Source of the DNA: Microbacterium sp. GCS4
GTDB taxonomy: Bacteria; Actinomycetota; Actinomycetes; Actinomycetales; Microbacteriaceae
Length of the DNA stretch: 64,000 nucleotides
Assembly (NCBI RefSeq): GCF_001262495.1
Contig: NZ_LGYE01000005.1
Location: forward strand, 1 to 64,000
Direction: 5' to 3'
Below the pieces are notes generated by a model, which was given only the letters and a program-made list of their open reading frames with translations, ran no database searches and was not told the DNA's origin. The number at the start of each line of letters is the position of its first letter. Positions within the stretch are counted from its first letter, which is position 1. Shown piece by piece: positions 27,637-35,158 of this stretch. The translations under genes were made by a program, and so were the position numbers.

Positions 27637-28173
27637 ATGGGACTGTTCAACCGCCGCAAGAAGTCGCCGGAGCCCACACCGCCCGCCGCAGAGCCGCAGC
27701 CGTGGAAGGAGGAGATCCCGTGGGGCACGCAGTACGGCGGACGAGAGCTCGGGCTCCCCGCGCCGCTCGCGGTCGAGTCCGCCCCCGTGATCGCCGAGTG
27801 GTTCGTCGGCATCTTCGCGGAGGACTCCGACGTGGATCTCGACTTTTCGCTCCGGAGTCTCGCCGACGTCGACAGCATCCTCACCCATTTCGAGGAGCGC
27901 GGCAGTGAGCGCACGGCCGAGGTCACGGCAGCCTCCGGGTTCTACGCCGGCGAGGTTCTCGTGCGCACGCTAGGGCTCCACTGGGTGCTTGCGAACGACT
28001 TCCCCGAGCTCAACGTGCCCGAGGTCCTCAACTACGCGGTCGTCAGCCCCCATGGCTCGGGGACGTACAACATTGTGAACAAGGCCTTCAAGCGCGTCGA
28101 GAACGGCGACGAGGACAGCATCGCGTTCTTCGCGCGGGCCATCGTCGCGCAGGAGAACGCCGCACGCGGCTGA
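27637..28173 (+). CDS. Hypothetical cytosolic protein
   Basis: The 178-residue protein starts MGLFNRRKKSPEPTPPAAEP, a basic then Pro-rich tail, and continues with a mixed alpha/beta domain (RTLGLHWVLANDFPELNVPE; YNIVNKAFKRVENGDEDSIA). No signal peptide or membrane span is seen. I do not recognise a family. ATG 27637 has a GAAAGG site 8 nt upstream. It sits 5 bp before the membrane gene with the (TC)13 tract and may be co-transcribed with it. Confidence 0.7.
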   Translation: MGLFNRRKKSPEPTPPAAEPQPWKEEIPWGTQYGGRELGLPAPLAVESAPVIAEWFVGIFAEDSDVDLDFSLRSLADVDSILTHFEERGSERTAEVTAASGFYAGEVLVRTLGLHWVLANDFPELNVPEVLNYAVVSPHGSGTYNIVNKAFKRVENGDEDSIAFFARAIVAQENAARG

Positions 28174-28178
28174 TCGCC

Positions 28179-28563
28179 ATGACGGAGACGACGGACGCCC
28201 CACTCCCGACGCGACGCTCCGCCCGCACGGCGCCGTGGCTCCGTCTCTCTCTCTCTCTCTCTCTCTCTCGCGTCGGTGTTCGCCATCGGGACGGTCGCGC
28301 TCATCTGGCTCGCGGCCGTCCCGTTCGGCCCGCTCGTCTGCCCCGCGGTGTACCCGGCCCCGCCGAACTGTTTCGAAGGCAATCGCGAGGGCAGCGCGCT
28401 GATCATGACCCTCGTCGTCGGCGTCGTCTACGCCGTGACGCTTCTCGCCGCCGTGCTCCCCGGGACACGACGAGTCGCGATGACCGCCGGTGTCGTCCTC
28501 CTCGCTGTCGCGCCGTTCGTCGCCTACGCGGTGGTCGCCTGGTCACCCGGCTTCCCGCTCTGA
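28179..28563 (+). CDS. Small membrane protein interrupted at a (TC)13 tract (possibly phase-variable)
   Basis: Translation from ATG 28179 gives MTETTDAPLPTRRSARTAPW and then LSLSLSLS encoded by the TC tract, after which the frame is wrong and reads arginine-rich shadow sequence. In the +1 frame, from 28270, a clear membrane protein continues (ASVFAIGTVALIWLAAVPFG, then two more helices) and stops at 28563. One more TC unit, or two fewer, would join both parts into about 127 residues with three helices; the tract would encode the start of helix one. A GTG at 28276 could start the second part alone. Either phase variation, a pseudogene or an assembly error explains this. Confidence 0.65.
28244..28269 (+). 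repeat. (TC)13 dinucleotide microsatellite
   Basis: Thirteen uninterrupted TC units lie in an otherwise GC-rich coding region. This is the longest dinucleotide run I noticed in the window, and it sits exactly where the reading frame of a membrane protein breaks. Confidence 0.95.
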
Positions 28564-28742
28564 CAACGGCCCATAAGCAGCACCAAGCGACGACACGCCC
28601 GGCATCCCGCGTTTCACCTCCCCGAAACCTTAAGAACCGCCCGAACCCCGCCCGCGTGATTCCGCTTCAGGCTCCCCGAAACCCTCCGAATCCCTTCTCC
28701 TGGCTTGGATCGCGCACCGGCATCCCGGAAGACTGGTGGGAA
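28564..28742. other. Intergenic stretch without a gene
   Basis: I find no supported ORF here. The only repeat seen is CTCCCCGAAACC at 28618-28629 and again at 28672-28683. The promoter of the riboswitch-controlled exchanger must lie in this part, but I see no clear hexamer pair. Confidence 0.5.
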
Positions 28743-28856
28743 CGAAGGGGAGTAGCTCCGGGCCGTCCGCCCGAGGGTGCATCGACATACTGACGTTCAC
28801 GGAGATCGTCCGGTGCCCCGTTCCGATCCGGGATGAGCGAGACCTTCGGCCCCTCT
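28743..28856 (+). ncRNA. yybP-ykoY manganese riboswitch
   Basis: The three conserved blocks of this riboswitch class are present in order: AAGGGGAGTAGC at 28745-28756, CATCGACATACTGA near 28780-28793 and GAGCGAGACCTTCGGCC near 28836-28850. P1 can close by AGGGG (28746-28750) with CCCCT (28850-28854). The element lies 62 nt upstream of a cation exchanger on the same strand. Members sense Mn2+ and usually turn on exporters. No clear intrinsic terminator follows, so control may act on the ribosome site at 28905-28911. Confidence 0.9.
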
Positions 28857-28917
28857 GTGTGGCCGGAGCTCCGCTGTGTCGTCTCTTCGGTCGCGCCCAG
28901 ACCGAAAGGAGAGCGCG

Positions 28918-30201
28918 ATGCCTCGCGCCCTCATCAGCCGCATCGTGCTGTGTCTCACGATCGCCGCTCCGGCCGTCGTCTTCCGGATCCTCGGATTCCA
29001 CCCGCACCCCGTCATCGACCTGCTCGTGTTCGGCGCCGCGGTCGTCGCGGCGAGCTTCCTACTCGCCTGGGCGGCCGAGGCGGCGCAGAAGGACATCTCC
29101 GGCGCCCTCGCGATCGCGATCCTGGCGCTGATCGCCGTGCTCCCCGAGTACGCGGTCGACCTGTACTACGCGTTCCGCTCGGGCTCCGACCCCGAGTACG
29201 CCCAGTACGCCGCCGCGAACATGACCGGCTCCAACCGGCTGCTGCTCGGCTTCGGCTGGCCGCTCGTCGTGATCGTCGCGCTGGTCGTCGCCAATCGCGG
29301 ACTCGCTCGCGGCGACACGCGGCGCGTCTCGAGCCTCGGCCTTCCCGTCACCGCCCGTCTCGACGTGGGCTTTCTCGCGATCCTCGCCGTGCTGGCCTTC
29401 GCGATCCCGCTGCTCGGCACCATCCCGATCTGGTTCGGCCTCGTGCTGATCGCCGCCTTCGTACTGTACCTTTGGCGCGCGAGCCGGGTCGAGGACCACG
29501 GCGAGGAGGAGTTCGTCGGCGCCGCCGCCGACATCGCCGGGATGCCGACGCGCACCCGCCGCATCACGGTCGTCACGATGTTCGTCGTCTCGGCCGCGAT
29601 CATCCTCGCCTGCGCCGAGCCGTTCGCCACGGCCCTTGTCGACTCGGGCACCTCGCTCGGGATCGACAGCTACTTCCTCGTGCAGTGGCTCGCCCCGCTC
29701 GCGTCCGAAGCGCCCGAGTTCATCATCGCGGTGCTCTTCGCGCTGCGCGGCATGGGCGCCGCCGCGATCGGCACCCTGATCGCTTCCAAGGTCAATCAGT
29801 GGAGCCTGCTCGTCGGGTCGCTGCCTGTCGCGCACTTCTTCGGCGGCGGCGGGGGCGATCTGCCGCTCGACGCCCGGCAGATCGAGGAGTTCGTGCTCAC
29901 CGGCACGCAGACCGTCATGGGGGTCGCGATCATCATGGCGCTGCGTTTCCACTGGCGGTCCGCCGTCGCTCTCGCCGCGATCTTCGCGGTGCAGTTCTTC
30001 GTGACCGACACGACGGGGCGCTACGTGCTGTCGATCATCCAGGTCGCGATCGCCGTGGGGCTGCTGATCCTGCACCGCAAGGACGTCCTGCCGACGCTCG
30101 CGGCGCCGTTCCGTCGTACCCTGCCGGCGGCGCACAGGCAGGCGGCGATGACAGGGAGGGGCTCGACGGCGGACACCGGCACGATTCCCGTCTCCCGCTG
30201 A
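28918..30201 (+). CDS. Cation/calcium exchanger (CaCA family), probable Mn2+ exporter
   Basis: The 427-residue protein has about ten to eleven transmembrane helices in two homologous halves. The alpha-repeat signatures are AVLPEYAVDLYYAF in the first half and PLASEAPEFIIAVLFAL in the second, each with the conserved Glu/Asp that bind cations. A hydrophilic loop (ASRVEDHGEEEFVG) separates them. CaCA proteins exchange Ca2+ or other cations for Na+ or H+. The upstream yybP-ykoY riboswitch makes Mn2+ the likelier substrate. ATG 28918 follows an AAAGGAG site. Confidence 0.88.
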   Translation: MPRALISRIVLCLTIAAPAVVFRILGFHPHPVIDLLVFGAAVVAASFLLAWAAEAAQKDISGALAIAILALIAVLPEYAVDLYYAFRSGSDPEYAQYAAANMTGSNRLLLGFGWPLVVIVALVVANRGLARGDTRRVSSLGLPVTARLDVGFLAILAVLAFAIPLLGTIPIWFGLVLIAAFVLYLWRASRVEDHGEEEFVGAAADIAGMPTRTRRITVVTMFVVSAAIILACAEPFATALVDSGTSLGIDSYFLVQWLAPLASEAPEFIIAVLFALRGMGAAAIGTLIASKVNQWSLLVGSLPVAHFFGGGGGDLPLDARQIEEFVLTGTQTVMGVAIIMALRFHWRSAVALAAIFAVQFFVTDTTGRYVLSIIQVAIAVGLLILHRKDVLPTLAAPFRRTLPAAHRQAAMTGRGSTADTGTIPVSR

Positions 30202-30223
30202 CCGTCAGCCGCGGCCGCAGGAG

Positions 30224-30262
30224 AGGAACCTCAGCCGCCGGCCTCCGACAGGAACCTCAGCC
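30224..30262. repeat. 13-bp direct repeat at the end of the GyrI-like gene
   Basis: AGGAACCTCAGCC occurs at 30224-30236 and 30250-30262. The second copy contains the minus-strand stop codon of the GyrI-like gene. Confidence 0.8.
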
Positions 30263-30760
30263 CGCGGGCCGCAGGAGAAAGGCGAGCTCGACCGTCCACG
30301 CGGTCTTGCGCTTCTCGACGCGCGGATCCGTGCGGAGGATCTCGAACCTCCCGGCCCAGACGCCGGACTCGGGATCGCTGTCGAACGTCCGTCCCTGTTC
30401 CGGCGCCCACGCGAGCAGTCTCTTGTTCGCGGTCATCGAGCTTCCGCGGTACGCGAGCAGGGCGTAGTCGCCGGCGGAGGCCGTCCCGGAACGCACGCGC
30501 TCGTCCCCGGCATCCGCAGCGGACGTGTCGAGGACGCCCACCTCGATGTCCATGTCGCCGGCCATGTCGACCCGGTGCAGTCTGAGGAAGAAGGGCCCAC
30601 CGGGCTCGATCTCCCGATCGGCGAGCCAGAGGGTGAGCTCGGCGATCAGGTCGTCGCGCACCGCCAGCATCCCTCGAAAAGGGGTGACGAGACGGATGCC
30701 GACCGTCGGCCGCTCGGCCCGTGCCTCGATGCGCGGACCGTCCTCGATGTCGACTCCCAT
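30257..30760 (-). CDS. GyrI-like small-molecule-binding domain protein
   Basis: The 167-residue protein (MGVDIEDGPRIEARAERPTV) resembles GyrI/AraC-effector-binding domains. The beta strands, LVTPFRGMLAVRDDLIAELT and the ending KTAWTVELAFLL fit that fold. It has no DNA-binding domain. It lies 41 nt behind an amidohydrolase on the same strand and probably shares its transcript. Such domains bind amphipathic ligands. The exact start is uncertain, as GTG 30781 is in frame upstream. Confidence 0.65.
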   Translation of the reverse strand: MGVDIEDGPRIEARAERPTVGIRLVTPFRGMLAVRDDLIAELTLWLADREIEPGGPFFLRLHRVDMAGDMDIEVGVLDTSAADAGDERVRSGTASAGDYALLAYRGSSMTANKRLLAWAPEQGRTFDSDPESGVWAGRFEILRTDPRVEKRKTAWTVELAFLLRPAG

Positions 30761-30801
30761 GTGCCCATGATCCCGGCGCACCGCCCGGAAGCAAAGCCCC
30801 G

Positions 30802-32391
30802 TCAGACCTCGAAGACCGTGCGGCCTCCGATCACCGTCCGAACCACCCGCGTCGACAGCAGCGTCTCCTCGCCGTGCACGAAGGGGTCATCGGCGAGCAC
30901 CACGAAGTCCGCCGCCTGCCCGGGGGCGATGCGCCCGCGCCAGTCGCCATCGCCGACCGAGGCGGCGGCGTCTCTCGTCGCGTGGGCGATCGCCCGGTCG
31001 AGCGGCAGAGCGAACTGCGGATGCACGGCCGCGACGTCCCGGTCGAGAGCCGACGCCCTGGTCGCCGCGACGAACATGTTCGCGAGCGCCTCATGCGGGG
31101 CGGTCGGGGCGTCCGTCGAGAAGGCGAGCAGCGCACCCGCATCCTCGTACTCCGGCCATGCGAACGCACGCTCGACGCGCTCGTCGCCCAGCTGCGCCGC
31201 CCAGTTGGCGAAGATCGCGGGATCCGCGTGCACGGGCTGCATCGACGCCGTCACGCCGAGCCGCGCCATGCGTTCCGCCGTCCCCGGCGCCGCGTACTCC
31301 AGATGTTCGATGCGATGGCGTCGGGGCAGGTCTCCGTTCACCGTGATCGCGTGCTCGAGCGCATCCAGGGCGAGAGTGCTCGCGGCGTCGCCGATCGCGT
31401 GCAACGCCACCTGCAGACCGGCCGCGTCGGCAGCGGCGACGACCGGCAGCAGACGCTCGGCGGGCCAGATCGGCCCCGCGTTCGTACCGTTCGCGTAGGG
31501 ATCGCGCATCGCGGCGGTGCAGGCGTCGATCGTGCCGTCGAGCACGAGCTTGATGCCGACGACCCGCACGCCCGCCGTCTCCTGCGCAGCCCGCGATGCG
31601 GCTTCGGCGACCTGGGCGAGGTTCGCCTCGTCGTCTCCCGTGTTCGCGACGAACCAGTGCGCCGCGATGCGGAGGGGCTGCGCGCCTCGCGCGGCGGCCC
31701 TCTCGAGAGCGGCGAGACCGAGCCCATCGAACGCCATGTCGACGGCTCCGACGACCCCGGCCGTGAGGTACGCCTCCACCACGCGATCGACGGCGGCGTC
31801 GCGCTGCGCATCAGTCGTCGTCGCGTCACGATGCGCCCACGCGTACTGCTGCGCCGCGGTCTCGTACAGCATCCCTGTCGCCTCGCCGTCGGCGTCGCGC
31901 TCGATGCGGCCGCCGATCGGGTCGGGGGTGTCGCGGTCGATCCCCAGCTCGGCGAGGGCCGCGGAGTTCACCCAGCAGGAGTGGTAGTCGTTCGCGTCGA
32001 GGTAGACCGGCACGTCCGCCACGACGGCGTCGATCATGGCGGCGGTCGGGGCCCCGCCGGGGACAGCGTCGAAAAGCCACCCCCGACCGCGCAGCACGCC
32101 GTCCGCCGAGGCCCGCGCCGCCCGCAGCCGCTCCTGGATCTCCTCCAGCGAGCGTGCGTCGGTGAGGCCGACCTGCCCGAGCGCCTCGCCCATCATCAGC
32201 AGGTGGGTGTGCGCGTCGGTGAATCCGGGCAGCACGAGCCGTCCGTCCAGGTCGACCTCGTGATCGGCGTCCGGTGCGTCCGCGTCGGCCCCGGCGAACA
32301 CGAATCGGTCGTCGTCGACGACCATGGCGTCGACCCATCCGGGTGCGTCGGCGGTGAGGATGCGGGCGTTGCGGTACAGGGTGCGGGTCAT
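30802..32391 (-). CDS. Amidohydrolase, YtcJ-like
   Basis: The 529-residue enzyme belongs to the metal-dependent amidohydrolase superfamily. Visible landmarks are the metal-binding LPGFTDAHTHLLMMG, the long insertion with VYLDANDYHSCWVNSAAL, then VALHAIGDAA, HRIEHLEY, ASMQPVHADP and FSTDAP with the catalytic Asp. The C-terminal beta domain (GQAADFVVLADDPF) is complete. The natural substrate is unknown. ATG 32391 overlaps the MFS stop (ATGA), so both are translated together. Confidence 0.86.
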   Translation of the reverse strand: MTRTLYRNARILTADAPGWVDAMVVDDDRFVFAGADADAPDADHEVDLDGRLVLPGFTDAHTHLLMMGEALGQVGLTDARSLEEIQERLRAARASADGVLRGRGWLFDAVPGGAPTAAMIDAVVADVPVYLDANDYHSCWVNSAALAELGIDRDTPDPIGGRIERDADGEATGMLYETAAQQYAWAHRDATTTDAQRDAAVDRVVEAYLTAGVVGAVDMAFDGLGLAALERAAARGAQPLRIAAHWFVANTGDDEANLAQVAEAASRAAQETAGVRVVGIKLVLDGTIDACTAAMRDPYANGTNAGPIWPAERLLPVVAAADAAGLQVALHAIGDAASTLALDALEHAITVNGDLPRRHRIEHLEYAAPGTAERMARLGVTASMQPVHADPAIFANWAAQLGDERVERAFAWPEYEDAGALLAFSTDAPTAPHEALANMFVAATRASALDRDVAAVHPQFALPLDRAIAHATRDAAASVGDGDWRGRIAPGQAADFVVLADDPFVHGEETLLSTRVVRTVIGGRTVFEV

Positions 32392-33623
32392 GACAGAGCC
32401 TCCGGGGTGACGGCGCGCTCGAGGCGCGTGGACAGCAGAGCGATCGCCCCGGCGGGCACGGCCAGCACGAAGCTCGCCACGCCGAGGGCGATCGCGAACC
32501 CCTGGAAGCCGAGCACACCCACGAGGGCGGCGCCGATCACCGGGGTGAGGGCCGAGCCGACGAGGTAGACGGCGAGGAGCGGGCCGGACCATCGGCCATC
32601 CGCATCCAGGGCAGCCGAGGTCGAGACGAAGTACATGAAGGCGATCGCGTACACGGTGTTCCAGGCGATGAAGACGACGATGAAGGCGGTCGCATCGGTC
32701 GTGAAGCCCTCCACGATCTTGAGGATGCCGCCGGCGGCGAGGAGGATCACGAGCGGCAGCGCCCGGCCGAGACGGGAGCCGACGATCATGAGCAGCAGTG
32801 AACCGAGGAGTCCTCCGGCGGTCGCTCCGCTCAGCGCGATGCCCAGGCCCTCGGGGCTCAGGCCCGCCTGTTCGGCGCCCATCACTCCGGCCATGGCCCA
32901 CAGCGAGTCCTCGCTCGCGGCCCACAGGGCGAACACCACGAGCAGCCCGAAGCCCGCGATCGTGACCGTGCGGGATCGTGCCGGCGCCGTCCGCACCGTG
33001 CCGGTCGGGGGGATCTCGATCGGCATGGCGTCACCGACCGCGGCCGCCGCCTGCGGATCGACGACGGGGGCGGCAGGGAGCCAGGCGGAGACGGCGAGAC
33101 CGAGCACGCCGAACAGGGCGAGAGCGCCGAACACGTCGATCGGGGCGAGGCCGATGAGCGGGATCACGGCGAGCACGATCGTGATGATGCCGCGATTCGC
33201 GAGTCCGTTGAACCCGGCGACGCGGTCGGGGTTGCGGAAGGCCGCCAGGGCGGCGCCCGACGCGGCGACCGCGCCTCCGGCCCCTGCGCCGCCCAGCAGC
33301 AGACCGGGCAGGAGCAGCGCCGGAACCAGGGCGGCGGTCGCGAAGCCCAGTGCGGCGAGACCGAGGCCGGCGCGGGCCACGGTGCGACGATGCGCTCCTG
33401 CGCACAGGGGAGCGATCGCGAGTCCCGTGACGGCGGTGAGCAGGAGCGTCGCGGTGACGAGCCAGCTCGCACCGAGGACGTCGATGCCGAGGCCGGTCTG
33501 CGCGGCCGTGATCATGTACGGCGAGAGGTTGACGCCGAGGTAGCCGGCGATGCCGATCGCGAACGTGGCGGACGCGGTCGGGAACCGGAGGGGGACGCGG
33601 GTGCTGAGGTCGACGGCGGTCAT
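32388..33623 (-). CDS. MFS transporter
   Basis: The 411-residue protein has 12 predicted transmembrane helices, with a central cytoplasmic loop around residue 200. It looks like a drug/metabolite efflux permease; the motif A loop is degenerate (CAGAHRRTVARAGLGLA). It is divergent from a tetR gene and heads an operon with the amidohydrolase and the GyrI-like gene. Together they look like a TetR-controlled uptake-and-hydrolysis or efflux unit for a small organic compound. Confidence 0.85.
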   Translation of the reverse strand: MTAVDLSTRVPLRFPTASATFAIGIAGYLGVNLSPYMITAAQTGLGIDVLGASWLVTATLLLTAVTGLAIAPLCAGAHRRTVARAGLGLAALGFATAALVPALLLPGLLLGGAGAGGAVAASGAALAAFRNPDRVAGFNGLANRGIITIVLAVIPLIGLAPIDVFGALALFGVLGLAVSAWLPAAPVVDPQAAAAVGDAMPIEIPPTGTVRTAPARSRTVTIAGFGLLVVFALWAASEDSLWAMAGVMGAEQAGLSPEGLGIALSGATAGGLLGSLLLMIVGSRLGRALPLVILLAAGGILKIVEGFTTDATAFIVVFIAWNTVYAIAFMYFVSTSAALDADGRWSGPLLAVYLVGSALTPVIGAALVGVLGFQGFAIALGVASFVLAVPAGAIALLSTRLERAVTPEALS

Positions 33624-33699
33624 GGAGCTCCAGGGGGAGAGGGCACGTCACTGTGCGGAGGGCGGGTCGGGAGGCGCGGGGTGAGCGTCGTCCATTAAA

Positions 33700-33731
33700 A
33701 CGAATAGTGTTCGTCGACGAATGGTGTTCAC
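33700..33731. promoter_or_regulatory. Probable TetR operator pair
   Basis: ACGAATAGTGTTCGT (33700-33714) is a perfect 5-bp-arm inverted repeat, and ACGAATGGTGTTCAC (33717-33731) is a 12/15 copy of it. The two overlap the palindrome TTCGTCGACGAA. They lie between the divergent MFS and tetR genes in an AT-richer stretch. Confidence 0.65.
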
Positions 33732-33804
33732 TATTATGCACAGGAGGGATGCCGGAGGGAAGCGTGGCTTTCGCGGCATCCGCGTGAACGGAAGCGAGAG
33801 ATCC

Positions 33805-34425
33805 ATGCCCCGCCCATCGGCCCCCCTGCTGTCGCCCGACATCATCGGCGCCGCCGGGCTCGCGCTGGTGCGCGACGGTCAGCCGTTCGGCGTCAACGCG
33901 ATCGCCCGTCGGCTGGGCGTCCGTCCGTCCTCGCTGTACAACCACGTCGAGGGCATGGACGGGATCGTCGAGCTGATGCGCGGGCGCCTCGTGGAGGACT
34001 ACCGGGTCGTTCCCGATGGGGGCAGCTGGGACCGCTTCGTGGTGGACCTGCTCCGGGCGCAGCGACGCATGTACGCCGACCACCCTCAGCTCGTGCCGCT
34101 CCTGATCGGCAAGACGATCACGCATCCGGCCGTGATCGCGGCCTACGACGATCTCGCGACCGTGCTCGTCGACGGCGGTTTCGCCGAGTCGCAGGTGCTC
34201 ACGGTCATCGCGATCATCGACGCGTTCGCGATCGGCTTCGGACTCGACCTGGCCTCACCCGACGATGTGTGGGATCCGGGCGAGAGCACGCGCACGCTCG
34301 GGCGCATCCTGGAGGATTCCGAGCGGGGCGACGCGCGAGCCGACCGGACGTTCGACCTGGGAGTCGAGCTGCTGATCGACTCGCTGCGTGCCCTGCTGGG
34401 TGTCCGTCCCGCATCCTCCCCCTGA
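33805..34425 (+). CDS. TetR family transcriptional regulator
   Basis: The 206-residue regulator has an N-terminal helix-turn-helix (FGVNAIARRLGVRPSSLYNH near residues 25-45) and an all-helical ligand domain. Its position, divergent from the MFS operon with inverted repeats between, indicates that it represses that operon and probably itself. In-frame starts at 33721 and 33736 exist, but 33721 lies inside the operator region and the HTH spacing fits ATG 33805, which follows a GGAAGCGAGAG purine tract. Confidence 0.86.
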   Translation: MPRPSAPLLSPDIIGAAGLALVRDGQPFGVNAIARRLGVRPSSLYNHVEGMDGIVELMRGRLVEDYRVVPDGGSWDRFVVDLLRAQRRMYADHPQLVPLLIGKTITHPAVIAAYDDLATVLVDGGFAESQVLTVIAIIDAFAIGFGLDLASPDDVWDPGESTRTLGRILEDSERGDARADRTFDLGVELLIDSLRALLGVRPASSP

Positions 34426-34441
34426 GGATGCGGGCCGGTAG

Positions 34442-34482
34442 CCCTCTCGAGTCATCCACCCCAGATGGATCTCTCGAGAGGG
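34442..34482 (+). terminator. tetR terminator-like inverted repeat
   Basis: CCCTCTCGAG pairs perfectly with CTCGAGAGGG, and an inner ATCCA/TGGAT stem extends the structure. It lies 16 nt after the tetR stop. No T-run follows. Confidence 0.6.
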
Positions 34483-34684
34483 CGCACCGTCCTTCCCGGA
34501 CGGTAGGGGAGGCGGCGAAGATCTCGCTGCTTCCATCGGCTGTCTCTCCCCAGATGACTGCCGGTAGCCCCCGCTACTCGTAGCAGAATATCGCTATTCC
34601 CGCTTGTCCGCCATTTGGGGGACAAAGAAATCTACGAATGTTTCTACCGAGTTTTTCGCGGCTTCTGAGAGTTCGCATTCACCC

Positions 34685-34712
34685 TTGCCCTCCGGGCACG
34701 CGCTCCTAGAGT
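34685..34712 (+). promoter_or_regulatory. Promoter of the 131-residue hypothetical gene
   Basis: TTGCCC (34685-34690) and TAGAGT (34707-34712) are separated by 16 bp, and the ATG follows the -10 by 6 nt, so the message is probably leaderless. Confidence 0.55.
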
Positions 34713-34718
34713 GGATCC

Positions 34719-35114
34719 ATGGACAGAAGGCTCGCGCTGCACTCCCCGCTCGCCATCCCGAGCGGCCATCGTCTCGACGTGACGGAGCAGATCGACGAGA
34801 CGACCGGAGAGGCGTCGGTGCTGTCGATCGTCGACCTCGACACCGGCATCCGCTACCGCCGCGTCGAGGAACTCCACGGCGAGATCGTGCGCTGGACCGG
34901 TCGGGTCCTCGACTGCACCGTCACGTTCGGAGGTCCGGGAGCGCACACCGTTCTGCGCGTGGACGCCGACGTCGAAGCCGGCGCTTCCGGCGCGACCGGA
35001 GCGCGCACAGCGCTGCACGGTGCCGATGCCGCGGTCGACGCCGCGAAAGCCGAAGCCGACCGGTGGGGCGGCGGCGACCGCCTCCCCGAACCGGAACCCG
35101 AACGCTTCTGGTGA
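34719..35114 (+). CDS. Hypothetical protein
   Basis: The 131-residue protein starts MDRRLALHSPLAIPSGHRLD and consists mainly of predicted beta strands in its first half (EASVLSIVDLDTGIRYRRVE; LDCTVTFGGPGAHTVLRVDA) with an acidic Ala-rich helix and tail. No signal peptide, no membrane segment, and no family that I recognise. The absence of a ribosome site and the promoter spacing suggest leaderless translation. The stop codon lies in a 17-bp near-tandem duplication. Confidence 0.65.
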   Translation: MDRRLALHSPLAIPSGHRLDVTEQIDETTGEASVLSIVDLDTGIRYRRVEELHGEIVRWTGRVLDCTVTFGGPGAHTVLRVDADVEAGASGATGARTALHGADAAVDAAKAEADRWGGGDRLPEPEPERFW

Positions 35115-35140
35115 CCGGGCGCCTCTGGTGACCCGGCGTT
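35107..35140 (+). repeat. 17-bp near-tandem duplication across a stop codon
   Basis: TCTGGTGACCGGGCGCC is followed at a period of 17 by TCTGGTGACCCGGCGTT. The first copy carries the TGA of the hypothetical gene at 35112-35114. Confidence 0.75.
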
Positions 35141-35158
35141 CCCCGTGGCGCTGACCCG

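Larger units (their letters stand above)
34426..34718. other. Structured intergenic region, no gene
   Basis: No ORF is supported. The region holds the large inverted repeat at 34442-34482, a second hairpin CCGTCC-TTCC-GGACGG at 34487-34502, an 11-bp direct repeat GCCGGTAGCCC (34434-34444 and 34560-34570), and the 14-mer GCCATTTGGGGGAC at 34610-34623 that also occurs at 10046. The second half is clearly more AT-rich than its surroundings. Confidence 0.6.

Noticed and set aside
28833..30467. 544-codon frame overlapping the cation exchanger
   Set aside because: It is an Arg/His/Pro-rich shadow in another frame; the exchanger frame has membrane helices and the family motifs, and the riboswitch lies at its own start.
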